A stretch of DNA of 64,000 nt from Pseudomonas flexibilis (GTDB lineage Bacteria > Pseudomonadota > Gammaproteobacteria > Pseudomonadales > Pseudomonadaceae): assembly GCF_000802425.1 (NCBI RefSeq), contig NZ_JRUD01000007.1:124001-188000 (forward strand), written 5' to 3'. This document shows positions 18,736 to 25,674 of the stretch, piece after piece. The translations under genes were made by a program, and so were the position numbers. Each line of letters starts with the position of its first letter. Positions within the stretch are counted from its first letter, which is position 1. The notes under the pieces were generated by a model. It was not told the origin of the DNA and ran no database searches. It worked only from the letters and a program-made list of their open reading frames with translations.

Positions 18736-20453
18736 AACTCAGGCCCCATGGAGAAGTGCAGGCGCACGCCACCCGTGCCGTCCAGCGGATGCGCCAGGTC
18801 CAGACGCAGCGGGCCGACCGGCGACACCCACCGCACCCCGAAACCCACCCCGCTCTTCAGCGAGGGAATCTCCAGCGAATTGAAGGCGTTGCCATGGTCG
18901 GCGAAAGTCGCCAGGCGCCAGGTCGGTGTCAGGGCGAACTGGTACTCGCCACTGACCGCCAGCATGTAGCGGCCACCGACGCGGTCGCCCCGGGAGTTGG
19001 TGGGCGACAGGCTCTGGTAGTCGTAGCCGCGCACGCTCTGGTCACCGCCAGCGAAGAAGCGCAGCGACGGCGGTACCGAGGCGTAGTCGTCGGTTTCAGT
19101 GCCGCCGACCTGCACGCGGCCGAGAAAGCGGTGCCGTTCGGCCAGGGTGATCAAGCCGCGCAGGCCGACTTCGCCACTCACCACACTGGCATCCGAACCG
19201 AGGCCTTCCTGGGCACCGGCCAGCTCGAACTGCACCCGGTAGCCACGGCTGGGGTCGAGCCGGTTGTCGCTCTTGAGATAGGAGTAGGCAATGCCGGGCA
19301 TCAACAGCGTACTGATGCCCGAATCATCACCCAGCCGATATTCCTCATGCTGCCATTTGAGCGACAGCACGCGCTGCCAACCGTTGGGGCGCCGGCTGTG
19401 CCACTCCGGGCCGACGGTGATCAGCTTGCTCAGGCTATCGGTATCGGCCAGTTCCTCGTACTGGTAGCCGCCCGCCAGGCGCAGCTTGTCGGTGAGCGGC
19501 TTGTCGCCCGGCATGTCATACCAGAGCCCGACGTTCTGCCGCGGGGCGGACCACTCGGTGTCGATGCCATAGCTGTGGCCTTGGGGATTGCGCCAATGGC
19601 GGGTCCACTCGAAGCGCCCCCGCGGGCCGACGTCCGTGGAATAGCCCAGGCCCACACCGAAGGTGCGTGGCTTGCGGGTATCCAGGCGCACCTCCACCGG
19701 GATCTCGCCGGCCTGCGCCAGGCTGGGCGCGGCGTCCACGCGGATGCTCTCGAAGTAGCCGCTGCCCTGCAGATTCTGGTGCAGCTCGGCGATCAGTTCG
19801 CTGTCGTAGGGCGTACCCGGCTCGAAGGGCAGCATGCGTCGCAGCAGCTGATCCTCGAAGGGGTATTCGCCCGTGAAGGTGATGTCGCCGAAACGATGAC
19901 GCTCGCCGCTCTGGTAGATCAGTTCGATGTCCGCATGGCCCGCGACCGGGTCCACCAGGATGCGCTGCTGCACAAAGCGTCCGGCAAAGTAACCGAAGCG
20001 CGCCGACTGGCTTTCGATGCGGCCCTTCACCGCCTCGTAATCACCGTGGTTGAGCACCTGCCCCGGGCGCAGGCGCTCCAGATCGGGCTTTTGGAAACCC
20101 GCCTGACTGGCGGCGGGACCTTCGATGCGCACCGTGACATTGCGCAGGCGCACCGGCTCGCCGGCATCGATGCGTACCGTCAGGCGCGGCGTCGCGGAGG
20201 TGCTCACCTCGGTGCGAATCTGCGCACGGTAGTACCCCAGCGCTTCGGCGGCCTGGCGCGCCTGCGCGCCGGCAATGCGGCTCAGACGCATCAGTTCGTC
20301 ACGGTCCTTGCCATCCAGCTCGCCGATGTAACCCTCGACGTTCGCCTTGAGGTCCGGGTTCTGCGGGGTGATGCGCACGCGCAGCTGGTCGGCCAGCGCG
20401 GGTCCTGCCAGCAGGTACAGCAGCAGGCTCCATCCTGCTCCATGCCGCCTCAT
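18732..20453 (-). CDS. tamA: Outer-membrane TamA (Omp85 superfamily)
   Basis: Predicted 573-residue Omp85 protein. A signal peptide (about 1-21, ending GPALA) is followed by three POTRA domains to roughly residue 260, with the stretch LRNVTVRIEGPA in the second and RFGDITFTGEYPFEDQLL in the third. The 16-strand barrel holds the Omp85 motif FFAGGDQSVRGYDY (lid loop RGY) and ends VRLHFSMGPEL. I chose the ATG at 20453 (MRRHGAGWSLLL) because it gives a normal signal peptide; a GTG at 20471 adds six residues. Coupled to tamB by a four-base overlap. An acetyltransferase gene lies 54 bases upstream and may be co-transcribed. Confidence 0.9.
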   Translation of the reverse strand: MRRHGAGWSLLLYLLAGPALADQLRVRITPQNPDLKANVEGYIGELDGKDRDELMRLSRIAGAQARQAAEALGYYRAQIRTEVSTSATPRLTVRIDAGEPVRLRNVTVRIEGPAASQAGFQKPDLERLRPGQVLNHGDYEAVKGRIESQSARFGYFAGRFVQQRILVDPVAGHADIELIYQSGERHRFGDITFTGEYPFEDQLLRRMLPFEPGTPYDSELIAELHQNLQGSGYFESIRVDAAPSLAQAGEIPVEVRLDTRKPRTFGVGLGYSTDVGPRGRFEWTRHWRNPQGHSYGIDTEWSAPRQNVGLWYDMPGDKPLTDKLRLAGGYQYEELADTDSLSKLITVGPEWHSRRPNGWQRVLSLKWQHEEYRLGDDSGISTLLMPGIAYSYLKSDNRLDPSRGYRVQFELAGAQEGLGSDASVVSGEVGLRGLITLAERHRFLGRVQVGGTETDDYASVPPSLRFFAGGDQSVRGYDYQSLSPTNSRGDRVGGRYMLAVSGEYQFALTPTWRLATFADHGNAFNSLEIPSLKSGVGFGVRWVSPVGPLRLDLAHPLDGTGGVRLHFSMGPEL

Positions 20454-20507
20454 CGGGGACCATAAGACCACAGGCTCGATTTCTCCGCGAAAGGTATCAG
20501 CCGCGCG

Positions 20508-21161
20508 CTATCCGGAGACGCCAGCCAGGGGTTGGGGATTGGGGTGGAAGAATACATGTTCTCGCACCGGGCCGACGGCCACCTCGCCGATTTCCCGGTA
20601 GCCGTTGCGCCGGTAGAAGTCCAGATACTGCTGGTTGCCGGTATCCAGCACGATGCCATGCGACTGACTGTCCTGGGCGCACCAGTCATGTAGCGCGGCC
20701 AGCAGCCGCTCGCCATAGCCGCGGCCCTGGTAGTCGGGCAGCACCCCGAGCAGTGGCAGCAGATGATGGGGGCCGGTCGGCACGCAGGCCATCACCGCCT
20801 CATGGAATTCCAGATAGCGGCGTGTGGCCCGGCGCCCCGCGCCCAGCAGCATGCGCAGCCGCCAACCCCAGCTTTCCGTCACTTCCAGCCGCCGCTCCGG
20901 CGGGGCGACCAGGGCGATGCCGATCAGCCGGTCGTTCTGCACCAGCCCCAGCGCCGGGCGGTGCTCGGCGATGTGATTGCGCAACAGCTCGCGCAACGTG
21001 GTGCGCAGCCGGTGGTCGTAGCCAGGGCGGCTGGCGTCCATCAGCCAGCGAAAGGTCGGATCGTTGCGGTACGCCCTGAACAGCAACGAGGCGGCTTCCG
21101 GGCCATAGCTGCTGTCCAGCAGGCAGACCTCGGCGGATTCGGCGGCTTGGCTGGCAGACAT
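20508..21161 (-). CDS. GNAT family N-acetyltransferase
   Basis: Predicted 217-residue cytoplasmic acyltransferase. The acetyl-CoA binding motif appears as LGVLPDYQGRGYGERLL (about 142-158, pattern Q-x-x-G-x-G), preceded by the central beta strand and followed by GIVLDTGNQQYLDFYRRNGYREIG, which is motif B. Starts with a strong AAGGAG site before the ATG at 21161. Substrate cannot be told from sequence. It is divergent from the exonuclease gene (108-base shared promoter region) and lies just upstream of tamA on the same strand. Confidence 0.85.
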   Translation of the reverse strand: MSASQAAESAEVCLLDSSYGPEAASLLFRAYRNDPTFRWLMDASRPGYDHRLRTTLRELLRNHIAEHRPALGLVQNDRLIGIALVAPPERRLEVTESWGWRLRMLLGAGRRATRRYLEFHEAVMACVPTGPHHLLPLLGVLPDYQGRGYGERLLAALHDWCAQDSQSHGIVLDTGNQQYLDFYRRNGYREIGEVAVGPVREHVFFHPNPQPLAGVSG

Positions 21162-21269
21162 GCGGTCTCACTCCTTGGTCGGTTCTGCTGCGACCCTAGC
21201 AGCGGGCTCGGGTGGCCGCCAGAAGGCCCCTTGGGCTAGCATCGCGTTTTTCACTCGGGGCCTGCCGTC

Positions 21270-22082
21270 ATGAAGTTCGTTTCGTTCAACATCAATGGCC
21301 TGCGCGCCCGACCGCACCAGTTGGAGGCGCTGATTGAGAAGCATCAGCCCGATGTGATCGGCTTGCAGGAGACCAAGGTGTCCGACGAGCAGTTCCCGCT
21401 GGAGGCGGTCCAGGCGCTGGGCTACCACGTGCATTTCCACGGGCAGAAGAGCCATTACGGCGTGGCCCTGCTGTCGCGTCAGGCACCGCTGACCGTCTTC
21501 AAGGGCTTCCCCTGGGACGGCGAGGAGTCGCAGCGGCGCCTGATCGGCGGCAGCTTCGCGATGGCCGACGGGCAGATCGTCCATGTGCTCAACGGCTATT
21601 TCCCCCAGGGCGAGAACCGCGACCATCCTGTGAAGTTTCCCGCCAAGACGCGCTTCTATGCCGACCTGCAGCGACTGCTCGAAGAACAGTACCGCCCCGA
21701 CCAGCCGCTGGTGGTCATGGGCGACTTCAACATCTCGCCGCAGGACTGCGATATCGGCATCGGCGCGGAGAATGCCAAACGCTGGCTGCGTACCGGCAAG
21801 TGCAGCTTCCTGCCCGAGGAGCGCGAGTGGATGGAGCGCCTGAAGGCGTGGGGCCTGGTAGACAGCTTCCGGCAGCTGCACCCCGAGGTGCATGACCGTT
21901 TCAGTTGGTTCGACTATCGCAGTCGCGGCTTCGAGGACGATCCGCGTCGCGGCCTGCGCATAGACCTGGTCCTGGCCTCGAAGGCCCTGGAAAGTCGCTT
22001 CCGGGACGCCGGCGTCGACTACGACCTGCGCGGCATGGAAAAACCGTCCGACCATGCGCCGATCTGGCTGGAAATCGCCTGA
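21270..22082 (+). CDS. xthA: Exodeoxyribonuclease III family AP endonuclease
   Basis: Predicted 270-residue DNA repair enzyme that cleaves at abasic sites and trims 3' ends. Catalytic landmarks are all visible: Asn7 in NINGL, Glu34 in [24 protein letters not shown] and the terminal [10 protein letters not shown] histidine. Length matches E. coli ExoIII (268). The ATG at 21270 has only a modest ribosome site. Downstream the next gene starts about 100 bases later behind PhoB-like boxes, so xthA is probably a separate unit. Confidence 0.92.
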   Translation: MKFVSFNINGLRARPHQLEALIEKHQPDVIGLQETKVSDEQFPLEAVQALGYHVHFHGQKSHYGVALLSRQAPLTVFKGFPWDGEESQRRLIGGSFAMADGQIVHVLNGYFPQGENRDHPVKFPAKTRFYADLQRLLEEQYRPDQPLVVMGDFNISPQDCDIGIGAENAKRWLRTGKCSFLPEEREWMERLKAWGLVDSFRQLHPEVHDRFSWFDYRSRGFEDDPRRGLRIDLVLASKALESRFRDAGVDYDLRGMEKPSDHAPIWLEIA

Positions 22083-22108
22083 TACGAACCGGTTCGCACC
22101 CGCGCCGC

Positions 22109-22137
22109 TTGTCACTGCGCTGTAACGCAACCGTCAT
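22109..22137 (+). promoter_or_regulatory. Tandem PhoB box (three half-sites)
   Basis: Three 7-mers repeat every 11 bases: TTGTCAC (22109-22115), CTGTAAC (22120-22126), CCGTCAT (22131-22137). The PhoB consensus is two CTGTCAT-like 7-mers separated by four bases, and all three keep the GT core. The array ends 46 bases before the ATG of the PstS-like/OmpA gene, which fits phosphate-starvation control. Confidence 0.65.
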
Positions 22138-22183
22138 CTGGCGACTCTAGCCTTGCGCGGCATCATCCTGCCGGAGTCGCCGC

Positions 22184-23512
22184 ATGTCGCTGTTGCGTGC
22201 CTTGCTTGCCGTTTCGCTGATTTCCGGTTGCGCGCTGAGCGTCGCCAGTCCGCAGCCCGCCACCCTGCTGAGTATCCAGGGCTCCAATACCGTTGGCGCT
22301 GCCCTGGCGCCGGCCCTCATCGAGGGGCTGTTCCGCCAGCAGGGTTTCAGCGTCATCACCCGCCGGCCGGGGCGACAGGAGAACGAACAGACGATACAGG
22401 CGCGCAAGCCCGACGGAAGCTGGGTCGGCATCGCGGTCGCCGCCCATGGCTCCAGCACCGGCTTTCGGGCGTTACGCGAAGGCAGTGCCCAGCTGGCAGC
22501 GTCGTCTCGACCGGTGAAGGACAGCGAGGTGGATGCGCTCGCCGGTCGCGGCGACCTGCGCTCGGCAGCCGCCGAGCAGGTCATCGCGATCGATGGCCTG
22601 GCCATCATCGTGCACCCTACCAATCCGCTACGTACCCTGGATGTGGATCAACTGGCAGCGCTGTTCTCCGGGGAGCTGCGTTCCTGGCGGCAGCTGGGCG
22701 GCGCGGATGCGCCGGTGCGCCTGTATGCCCGCGATGACCAGTCCGGCACCTACGACACCTTCAAGGAACTGGTGCTAGTGCCCCAGGGCAGACAACTGGA
22801 CGCGGCCGCGCAGCGCTTCGAATCGAATGATCGGCTGGCCGAGGCCGTGCTGGCCGATCCCCAGGGGATCGGCTTCGTCGGCCTGGCCTCCGTGGGCAGA
22901 ACCCGCGCCCTGGCCATTTCCGCCGGCGGCGCCCAGGCACTGCTGCCCAGCCCGGACAGCATCGCCACGGAGGATTACCCGCTGGCCCGTCGCCTGTTCC
23001 TGTACCGAGCACCGGACGACAACAACCCCTGGGCGCAGGCACTGATCGATTTCGCCCAGAGTGCCGAGGGCCAGCGCATCGTCGAGCAGGTGGGCTTCAT
23101 CGGTCAGGCCGTGCGCGCCATCCCGGTCGAGGCGCACGCCGACCTGCCCGGCGACTATCGCCAACTGGCGCAAGCCGGCCGACGCCTGTCGGTCAATTTC
23201 CGTTTCCAGGAAGGCAGCGCCCAGCTGGACAACAAGGCGGTGCGTGACCTGCTGCGCGTGCGCGACTATCTGGACGCCCACACCGGTGACGATGCACAAC
23301 TGGTCCTGGTGGGGTTCGGCGATGCCAAGAGCGACCCGAGCCGCGCCCGCCTGCTCTCGCGCCTGCGGGCCGAGACGGTGCGCCGCGCGCTGTCGCGCCT
23401 CGGCGTGACTCATACCCAGGTCCTGGGCATCGGCGACGACCTGCCGGTGGCCGACAACCAGGCCGAATCCGGGCGCATCCGCAACCGGCGGGTGGAGGTG
23501 TGGGTTCGCTGA
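22184..23512 (+). CDS. PstS-like phosphate-binding domain fused to OmpA peptidoglycan-binding domain
   Basis: Predicted 442-residue exported protein. A signal peptide (1-22) leads into a periplasmic binding domain of the PstS type (about 25-300): SIQGSNTVGAALAPALIEGLF, STGFRALREGSAQLAASSRP and DDQSGTYDTFKELVL correspond to phosphate-contacting loops in that family. A C-terminal OmpA domain (about 325-442) has the NFRFQEGSAQLD entry strand, RLRAETVRRALSRLG and the closing NRRVEVWV, which bind peptidoglycan. The ATG follows GGAGTCGCC. Tandem PhoB-like boxes sit just upstream. Reading: a cell-wall-tethered phosphate sensor or scavenger. No pst transporter genes are adjacent. Phosphate as ligand is inferred from fold and promoter. 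Confidence 0.85.
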   Translation: MSLLRALLAVSLISGCALSVASPQPATLLSIQGSNTVGAALAPALIEGLFRQQGFSVITRRPGRQENEQTIQARKPDGSWVGIAVAAHGSSTGFRALREGSAQLAASSRPVKDSEVDALAGRGDLRSAAAEQVIAIDGLAIIVHPTNPLRTLDVDQLAALFSGELRSWRQLGGADAPVRLYARDDQSGTYDTFKELVLVPQGRQLDAAAQRFESNDRLAEAVLADPQGIGFVGLASVGRTRALAISAGGAQALLPSPDSIATEDYPLARRLFLYRAPDDNNPWAQALIDFAQSAEGQRIVEQVGFIGQAVRAIPVEAHADLPGDYRQLAQAGRRLSVNFRFQEGSAQLDNKAVRDLLRVRDYLDAHTGDDAQLVLVGFGDAKSDPSRARLLSRLRAETVRRALSRLGVTHTQVLGIGDDLPVADNQAESGRIRNRRVEVWVR

Positions 23513-23579
23513 ATCCCACCGTTGCAGACGGCAGCGGACAGGCTTAGGCTATGCGCCGCACTGACGCCGGGCCCCTCTG

Positions 23580-23624
23580 GCGGTGGGTTTCCCACCGCGA
23601 TGTCGGAGTCAGCTGTTTCCGACA
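23580..23624 (+). promoter_or_regulatory. Two consecutive hairpins in the terC leader
   Basis: GCGGTGGG (23580-23587) pairs with CCCACCGC (23591-23598) across a 3-base loop, and TGTCGGA (23601-23607) pairs with TCCGACA (23618-23624). They end 24 bases before the terC ATG. Neither has a T-tail. terC/alx-type genes in other bacteria are often preceded by structured regulatory leaders, but I could not match this one to the yybP-ykoY consensus. The first stem could instead end the previous transcript. Confidence 0.4.
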
Positions 23625-23648
23625 ATCCGATGCTGGAGGGCCTGACCG

Positions 23649-24635
23649 ATGCATCCGTTCGACTTTCTCACCACCCCCTTCCTGGGCACCCCCGCCTGGT
23701 TCTGGCTGGGCTTCCTGGCCATTGTCATCCTGCTCTTGGTCCTCGACCTCGGCGTCCTGCACCGCGAAGAGCGCGAAATCGAAATGCGCGAGAGCCTGCT
23801 GCTCTACAGCGGCTATTTCAGCGTGGGCGTGCTGTTCGGCGTGTGGGTGTGGTTCGAGCTCGGCGCGCAGAGCGCCATGGAGTTCTACACCGGCTTTCTG
23901 GTGGAACAGTCGCTGTCCATGGACAACGTGTTCGTGATGGCGATGATCTTCGGTGCCTTCAGCATCCCGCGTCGCTATCAGCACCGGGTGCTGTTCTGGG
24001 GCATCATCGGCGTGGTGGTGCTGCGCGCCATCATGATCGGCCTGGGTACCGCGCTGGTGAAGGAGTTCGAGTGGGTGCTCTACCTGTTCGGCGCCTTCCT
24101 GCTGCTGTCCGGGGTGAAGATGCTCTTCCAGAAGGAAGAGGAGGAGCACCCGGACCTGGAAAACAACCGCATGATCCGCTTCGTGCGCCGCCACATCCGC
24201 ATGACCGACACCCTGCACGAAGGCCGCTTCTTCGTGCGCCTGAAGCCGGCGGGCGCCGAGCGTGCCCTGCTCTACGCCACGCCGCTGTTCCTCTGCCTGG
24301 TGCTGATCGAGCTGGCCGACCTGGTATTCGCGGTGGATAGCGTACCGGCGGTATTCGCCATCACCCAGGACCCGTTCATCGTCTACACCTCGAACATCTT
24401 CGCCATCCTCGGTCTGCGTTCGCTGTATTTCGCCCTGGCGGCGCTGATGCACCGCTTCGTGTACCTCAAGTACGCCCTGGCGCTGGTGCTGATCTTTATC
24501 GGCGGCAAGATCTTCGCCCACGGTTTCATCGGCAAGGTACCCGCCGTGCTGTCCCTGAGCGTGACCCTCGGCCTGCTGGCCGGTGGCGTGCTCCTCTCGT
24601 TGTTCAAGACCCGCGACAAGCCGGCACAGCAGTAA
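23649..24635 (+). CDS. TerC/Alx family integral membrane protein
   Basis: Predicted 328-residue inner-membrane protein with about nine helices. Family motifs with conserved acidic residues in the membrane are present: LVLDLGVLHREEREI (about 31-45), EQSLSMDNVFVMAMIF (about 85-100) and ADLVFAVDSVPAVFAITQDPFIVYTSNIFAILGLRSLYF (about 225-262). These acid clusters are linked in the family to metal handling, mainly Mn2+ export or tellurite resistance. Length is that of the Alx branch. A very strong 16-bp bidirectional terminator follows. Metal and physiological role not shown here. Confidence 0.9.
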   Translation: MHPFDFLTTPFLGTPAWFWLGFLAIVILLLVLDLGVLHREEREIEMRESLLLYSGYFSVGVLFGVWVWFELGAQSAMEFYTGFLVEQSLSMDNVFVMAMIFGAFSIPRRYQHRVLFWGIIGVVVLRAIMIGLGTALVKEFEWVLYLFGAFLLLSGVKMLFQKEEEEHPDLENNRMIRFVRRHIRMTDTLHEGRFFVRLKPAGAERALLYATPLFLCLVLIELADLVFAVDSVPAVFAITQDPFIVYTSNIFAILGLRSLYFALAALMHRFVYLKYALALVLIFIGGKIFAHGFIGKVPAVLSLSVTLGLLAGGVLLSLFKTRDKPAQQ

Positions 24636-24646
24636 GCGACCCCGCG

Positions 24647-24682
24647 AAACGACAAGGGCGCCTCACGGCGCCCTTGTCGTTT
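24647..24682. terminator. Strong bidirectional terminator between terC and the methyltransferase gene
   Basis: AAACGACAAGGGCGCC (24647-24662) and GGCGCCCTTGTCGTTT (24667-24682) form a perfect 16-bp stem with a 4-base loop. The A/T-rich flanks give short T-tails on both strands, fitting the convergent genes on either side. Confidence 0.9.
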
Positions 24683-24690
24683 CCTGCCAA

Positions 24691-25446
24691 TCAGATCGCT
24701 TCGTCGAGCGGCTCGGCGGGCGTGCGCAACCGGGGCAGCAGCATCGGCACGCGGCGCCGGTAATCGGCGTATTCCGGGTGCGCGGCGAGCAGGTCGTGCT
24801 CCTCGAAGCGGATCGCCGTGAGGATGTAGGTCGCGGTCACCAGGGCGAACAGCATGTGGGTCATGCTCATCTGCGGCGTGCACCAGATGGCGAAGAACCA
24901 GCCCACATACAGAGGATGCCGCACCAGCCGGTAGGCGGCCGGGGTCTTGAACGCCAGCGACCGGTAGGCCTGGCCGCGCAGGTGCAGCCAGACCTGGCGC
25001 AGGCCGAACAGATCGAAGTGATTGATCAGGAAGGTGCTGTACAGCACCAGCGCCCAGCCGAAGGCGAAGCCGGCGTACATCAGCACTTGGCCGGCGGTGC
25101 TGTGGATTGACCAGACCTGCCCGCCCAGCGGCTGCCAGAAGCGAAACAGCAGGATCAGCGCCAGGCTGGAGAACAGTACATAGGTGCTGCGTTCGGCGGC
25201 CGCCGGGATGATCCGCGTCCACAGCGCCTTGAAGGCCGGCCGCGCCATCAGGCTGTGCTGCACGGCGAACAGGGCCAGCAGTACCAGGTCGATGAGCAGT
25301 GCCGGCAGGGACGCCATCCGTGGCGCGCCGTCGATGGTGCGCGGCACGCCGGGCAGATCGCCGACAAAGGCGATGGCGTAGAGGAAGGTGGCGAAGAACA
25401 CGGCATAGCAGAGGATGCCGTAAGCGAAGATGGCAAGGCGTTTCAT
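24691..25446 (-). CDS. mddA: Membrane methyltransferase, NnrU/isoprenylcysteine type, probable methanethiol S-methyltransferase
   Basis: Predicted 251-residue inner-membrane protein with about five or six helices. The C-terminal half has the isoprenylcysteine methyltransferase-like signature: YRLVRHPLYVGWFFAIW, then AIRFEEHDLLAAHPEYADYRRRVP, where RHP...Y and FEE...Y..YRRRVP mark the S-adenosylmethionine-binding fold. Overall layout matches MddA, which methylates methanethiol to dimethyl sulfide. The ATG at 25446 follows GGGAGG. A 35-residue ORF with its own GGAGG lies immediately upstream on the same strand. Family firm; MddA function is a best guess. Confidence 0.65.
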   Translation of the reverse strand: MKRLAIFAYGILCYAVFFATFLYAIAFVGDLPGVPRTIDGAPRMASLPALLIDLVLLALFAVQHSLMARPAFKALWTRIIPAAAERSTYVLFSSLALILLFRFWQPLGGQVWSIHSTAGQVLMYAGFAFGWALVLYSTFLINHFDLFGLRQVWLHLRGQAYRSLAFKTPAAYRLVRHPLYVGWFFAIWCTPQMSMTHMLFALVTATYILTAIRFEEHDLLAAHPEYADYRRRVPMLLPRLRTPAEPLDEAI

Positions 25447-25462
25447 CGGAACCTCCCGGGCA

Positions 25463-25570
25463 TCAGCCTGCATGACGCTGGCTTTCGGCCAGGTAGATGA
25501 AGAACAACTGGTCAGAATCGAGGTAGGCGCGCAGCCAGTGCATGGCGCGGGTCAGGGATGAGCGGTGCAT
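25463..25570 (-). CDS. Small 35-residue protein, unknown
   Basis: An ATG at 25570 preceded by GGAGG with six-base spacing opens a 35-codon frame ending in TGA at 25465-25463, 16 bases before the methyltransferase start. The product begins M-H-R-S-S-L-T-R-A-M-H-W-L-R-A-Y-L-D-S and continues DQLFFIYLAESQRHAG. It could form one amphipathic helix and has no signal peptide. The very good ribosome site, G/C-biased third positions and operon-like placement argue for a real gene. No family recognised. Confidence 0.6.
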   Translation of the reverse strand: MHRSSLTRAMHWLRAYLDSDQLFFIYLAESQRHAG

Positions 25571-25674
25571 GGGAACCTCCGGTGACGGCTGCCCTGGGTG
25601 GCAGTCGAGGCCAGTATTCGCCCCGTGCGTATCGCGCCGATGTCGGAGTGCTGCCGGTGTGTTGCCGAAGGGTT

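Noticed and set aside
22085-22096. 12-bp palindrome CGAACCGGTTCG after xthA
   Set aside because: Perfect but isolated, and close to the xthA stop; no regulator or terminator layout could be assigned.
23513-23648. yybP-ykoY manganese riboswitch before terC
   Set aside because: Two hairpins are present, but none of the conserved yybP-ykoY loop sequence was recognised.
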